The notes under the pieces were generated by a model. It saw nothing but the letters and a program-made list of their open reading frames with translations, was not told where the DNA came from and ran no database searches. Shown piece after piece: positions 62,531-64,000 of a DNA stretch of 64,000 bases (positions are counted from its first letter, which is position 1; each line of letters begins with the position of its first letter). Origin of the DNA: Druceiella hillmani (Eukaryota > Arthropoda > Insecta > Lepidoptera > Hepialidae); NCBI GenBank assembly GCA_039881145.1, contig JAYKKI010000137.1, forward strand, positions 3,347,001 through 3,411,000, given 5' to 3'. The translations under genes and the position numbers were made by a program.

Positions 62531-62747
62531 GCTCCACTATATCCAAGTAATCCCGATGAAGAAAGCACATACGATCCTGAAATTCTAGAAGGTTTGGAAA
62601 TGAATATGACCGATAATGAGGATGATGACAATGAATTGAATATTTTAGAGCGACAACAATAAGAAGACGACGAAGAAGAAGATAACTAGCTTCCATTCGC
62701 AATTTCATTCGATTCACAAATTATTTTAATATTTAAACTCACATTTT

Positions 62748-62785
62748 AATAAATGTATAACATGCCATATTTAATGATAAATAAA
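62748..62785 (+). promoter_or_regulatory. Two polyadenylation signals downstream of the transposon gene
   Basis: AATAAA at 62,748-62,753 and 62,780-62,785, about 90-120 bp after the end of the reading frame and just before the right inverted repeat. Confidence 0.5.
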
Positions 62786-62824
62786 GGTATATCTAAAATA
62801 TATTTCCTTACTGTCTCTTTATTT

Positions 62825-63330
62825 TAAAATATAATTAAAATAGATAATCCAGAATTAATAATATACTATAGTTGAATAATTAAATATAAATAATTAATAA
62901 TAAGTACAGAAATAATGGGCATTGCTTAATAATTATAATTTTTTGTCAATAATTGACTTTATACAAAGTACTGATAACCGTAACTCACGCTTGACCCTGC
63001 ATTAGCTCATATATGACTGTACGCTGCGCACTCTTCGCGCTCTACCTCAAAAACGGTTGATCGTATAAAAAAAAAGTTTAGACAAAAGTTGTGGAGAATT
63101 TTATACTCTACAACTTTTATAATAGGTAAAAATATCATTTAAGCAATAGGAACCGAGATATTTGCGAAAAATCGTTTTTTGTTACCTTTGACCTTCAATA
63201 TCTTAAGACGCGGACACAATAGCATTTGTGACTTTTGAGACAATATTTAGGGCGACAAAACAAAGGTTTTTACCAATTTCCAGCTTATTATCTTTCATTC
63301 CGAGGTGAAACCCCTAATATAACTGGGCTA
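62825..63330 (-). repeat. Right terminal inverted repeat (~506 bp)
   Basis: Reverse complement of 57,445-57,960 (about 97% identical by eye over the inner ~480 bp). It ends ACTGGGCTA followed by TAT. An 84-codon plus-strand ORF that spans the right end is not a gene. Confidence 0.96.
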
Positions 63331-63477
63331 TATCGTATAACTCTCCGAAATACAATAAAACCTACTCCGCTCCCCTACAATAAACTCACTAATATAAGCA
63401 GTGGGAAAACCCACACAAACCCGGCTTCCGCAATTGTGTTTGAAACATATAAATGCTGTTGGATGTTCCTAAGAGTT

Positions 63478-63596
63478 AATCTTTGCTAATAGCCCACCTG
63501 AAGATGTTGTAATACAACGAAACCTAGGTCGTGGTAAAGAACTTTAAGAAAATAGAAATAATACTACATCACGTACTTTCATTTAATTGTGAGCAA
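63478..63596 (+). repeat. Hammerhead-carrying repeat, copy D
   Basis: It starts AATCTTTGCTAATAGCCC and runs through the ribozyme and the ATAATACTACATCACG segment to TTTAATTGTGAG, where similarity stops. It therefore lacks the last ~50 bp of the family (the AATTTCTAC ... ATATTCAA part). It lies 150 bp right of the large transposon. Confidence 0.9.
63494..63534 (+). ncRNA. Hammerhead ribozyme motif (copy D, best preserved)
   Basis: Stem I is CCAC (63,494-63,497) paired with GTGG (63,531-63,534). The CTGAAGA core is at 63,498-63,504. Stem II is GTTGT-AAT-ACAAC (63,506-63,518), with GAAA at 63,519-63,522. Stem III is ACC-TA-GGT (63,522-63,529), with cleavage expected after C63,530 of GTC. All universally conserved core bases are present. 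One extra T (63,505) stands between CTGAAGA and stem II. The short stem III is like the minimal hammerheads of Penelope-like elements, which tend to act as dimers. Confidence 0.75.
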
Positions 63597-63599
63597 TCT

Positions 63600-64000
63600 A
63601 ACATGTTAATTGATTTTCACACTATTCTAAATAACTACTTTATCTACTTGTTTCTGGTGCTTAGTACATAATATTATTAAAGTCAGAAGGATTAGAAGAA
63701 TTTTTTTCTTAATTACAAAATATGAAGTTTTCTGTTCGCTTGTTTTAATTCAAAGAATGGTATATGGAGAAAAATGCACTGAGTAGTAAAAACTTTGACG
63801 AATTGAAATTAATTATCACACAATAATTATTTAAAAGTCATTACGAATACTTAGGGTTGTATTTAACCACATTATAAATCACTATAATAATTGTATAACA
63901 GAGAGTAAAGTTAATTGAACACCCCGTCAGCCATCTTAAATGTAGATTTCATTATTCATTTCAGGATATAAAGGTTTAAATAAAAATGATTAAGGGGAAG
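63600..64000. other. AT-rich stretch to the window edge, nothing recognised
   Basis: No ORF, TE end or repeat was identified. Confidence 0.5.

Larger units (their letters stand above)
58286..62662 (+). pseudogene. Large transposase/nuclease gene of the Academ-like element, broken
   Basis: One protein of about 1,450 residues can be followed through five frameshifts (A8 run at 58,613-58,620; about 59,069; about 59,825; about 60,616; A9 run at 61,677-61,685) and three in-frame stops (59,400, 61,125, 62,504). Order: Cys/His-rich N-terminus (CFIC, VHSEC, CLFC); helical region; a probable RNase-H-like core with 'VGDNADINVSTLDG', 'TFDQPLYSKA' and 'LGGFHMLMSFLG'; 'RAERLGLFKEHL' and 'LPYFHAGGH' as candidate site for a third acid; a PIN/XPG-like domain; a terminal cysteine cluster and an acidic tail. 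The ATG at 58,286 starts 'MADFCFIC'. AATAAA signals follow at 62,748 and 62,780. The frame logic is mine; the family resemblance to large uncharacterised invertebrate and fish proteins is from memory. Confidence 0.88.
57445..63330 (+). mobile_element. 5.9-kb DNA transposon with ~510-bp terminal inverted repeats, Academ-like
   Basis: The outermost bases TAGCCCAGT (57,445) and ACTGGGCTA (ending 63,330) are exact inverted partners and begin long inverted arms. Between the arms lies one large plus-strand gene (58,286-62,662), now broken. A 3-bp TAT flanks both ends. The encoded protein has a transposase-like core and a PIN/XPG-like nuclease domain. Academ elements are the superfamily I know with an XPG-like nuclease and 3-4 bp target duplications, so this is the best match; the assignment is from memory and not tested. 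The element sits between two direct hammerhead repeats. Confidence 0.8.

Noticed and set aside
63235..63489. 84-codon ORF at the right end of the large transposon
   Set aside because: It crosses from the inverted repeat into the flanking DNA, so it is a chance frame.

Overview
This window is AT-rich, gene-poor eukaryotic DNA, most likely from an insect. No complete host gene could be recognised. What can be read is mostly transposable elements (TEs), simple repeats, tandem duplications and fold-backs. A dispersed repeat with a GTGCGAGT-type head and a tail of the form 'GACGGACA ... AAGGGTTC ... GAACCCTAAAAA' recurs about ten times. From memory it resembles a family common in Lepidoptera, so a moth or butterfly is a reasonable but unproven guess.

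Layout. From 1 to 20 kb there is mostly unassigned AT-rich sequence, (TA)n tracts, copies of the dispersed repeat, a LINE/SINE-type 3' tail near 13 kb, and two loci (11.4 and 14.0 kb) of a small repeat that carries a hammerhead-ribozyme core. From 20 to 31 kb there is one end of a hAT transposon (20,978), one exon-like ORF of uncertain identity (22,542-22,769), small fold-backs and a recent 121-bp tandem duplication. From 33 to 45 kb there is an old, diverged segmental duplication (about 33.5-37.1 kb against 43.3-44.8 kb); one copy contains an expanded, degenerate ~61-bp minisatellite. A perfect 37-bp-arm hairpin lies at 45.26 kb. From 48.0 to 52.0 kb lies a TE cluster: a 112-bp satellite built partly from the dispersed-repeat head, a dead Tc1-like transposase and an almost full-length dead piggyBac element with recognisable ends.

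The most notable object is a 5.9-kb DNA transposon at 57,445-63,330. It has ~510-bp terminal inverted repeats about 97% alike, a probable 3-bp TAT target duplication and a single large gene of roughly 1,450 codons. The gene is broken by about five frameshifts and three in-frame stops. Its layout is an N-terminal Cys/His-rich region, a probable RNase-H-fold transposase core, a PIN/XPG-like nuclease domain and a C-terminal CXC-type cysteine cluster. Academ is the best superfamily guess because Academ elements are known to carry XPG-like nuclease domains. Direct copies of the hammerhead repeat lie on both sides of this element (55.7 and 63.5 kb).

No tRNA, rRNA or CRISPR array was seen. Alignments were made by eye, so boundaries in old repeats are approximate.
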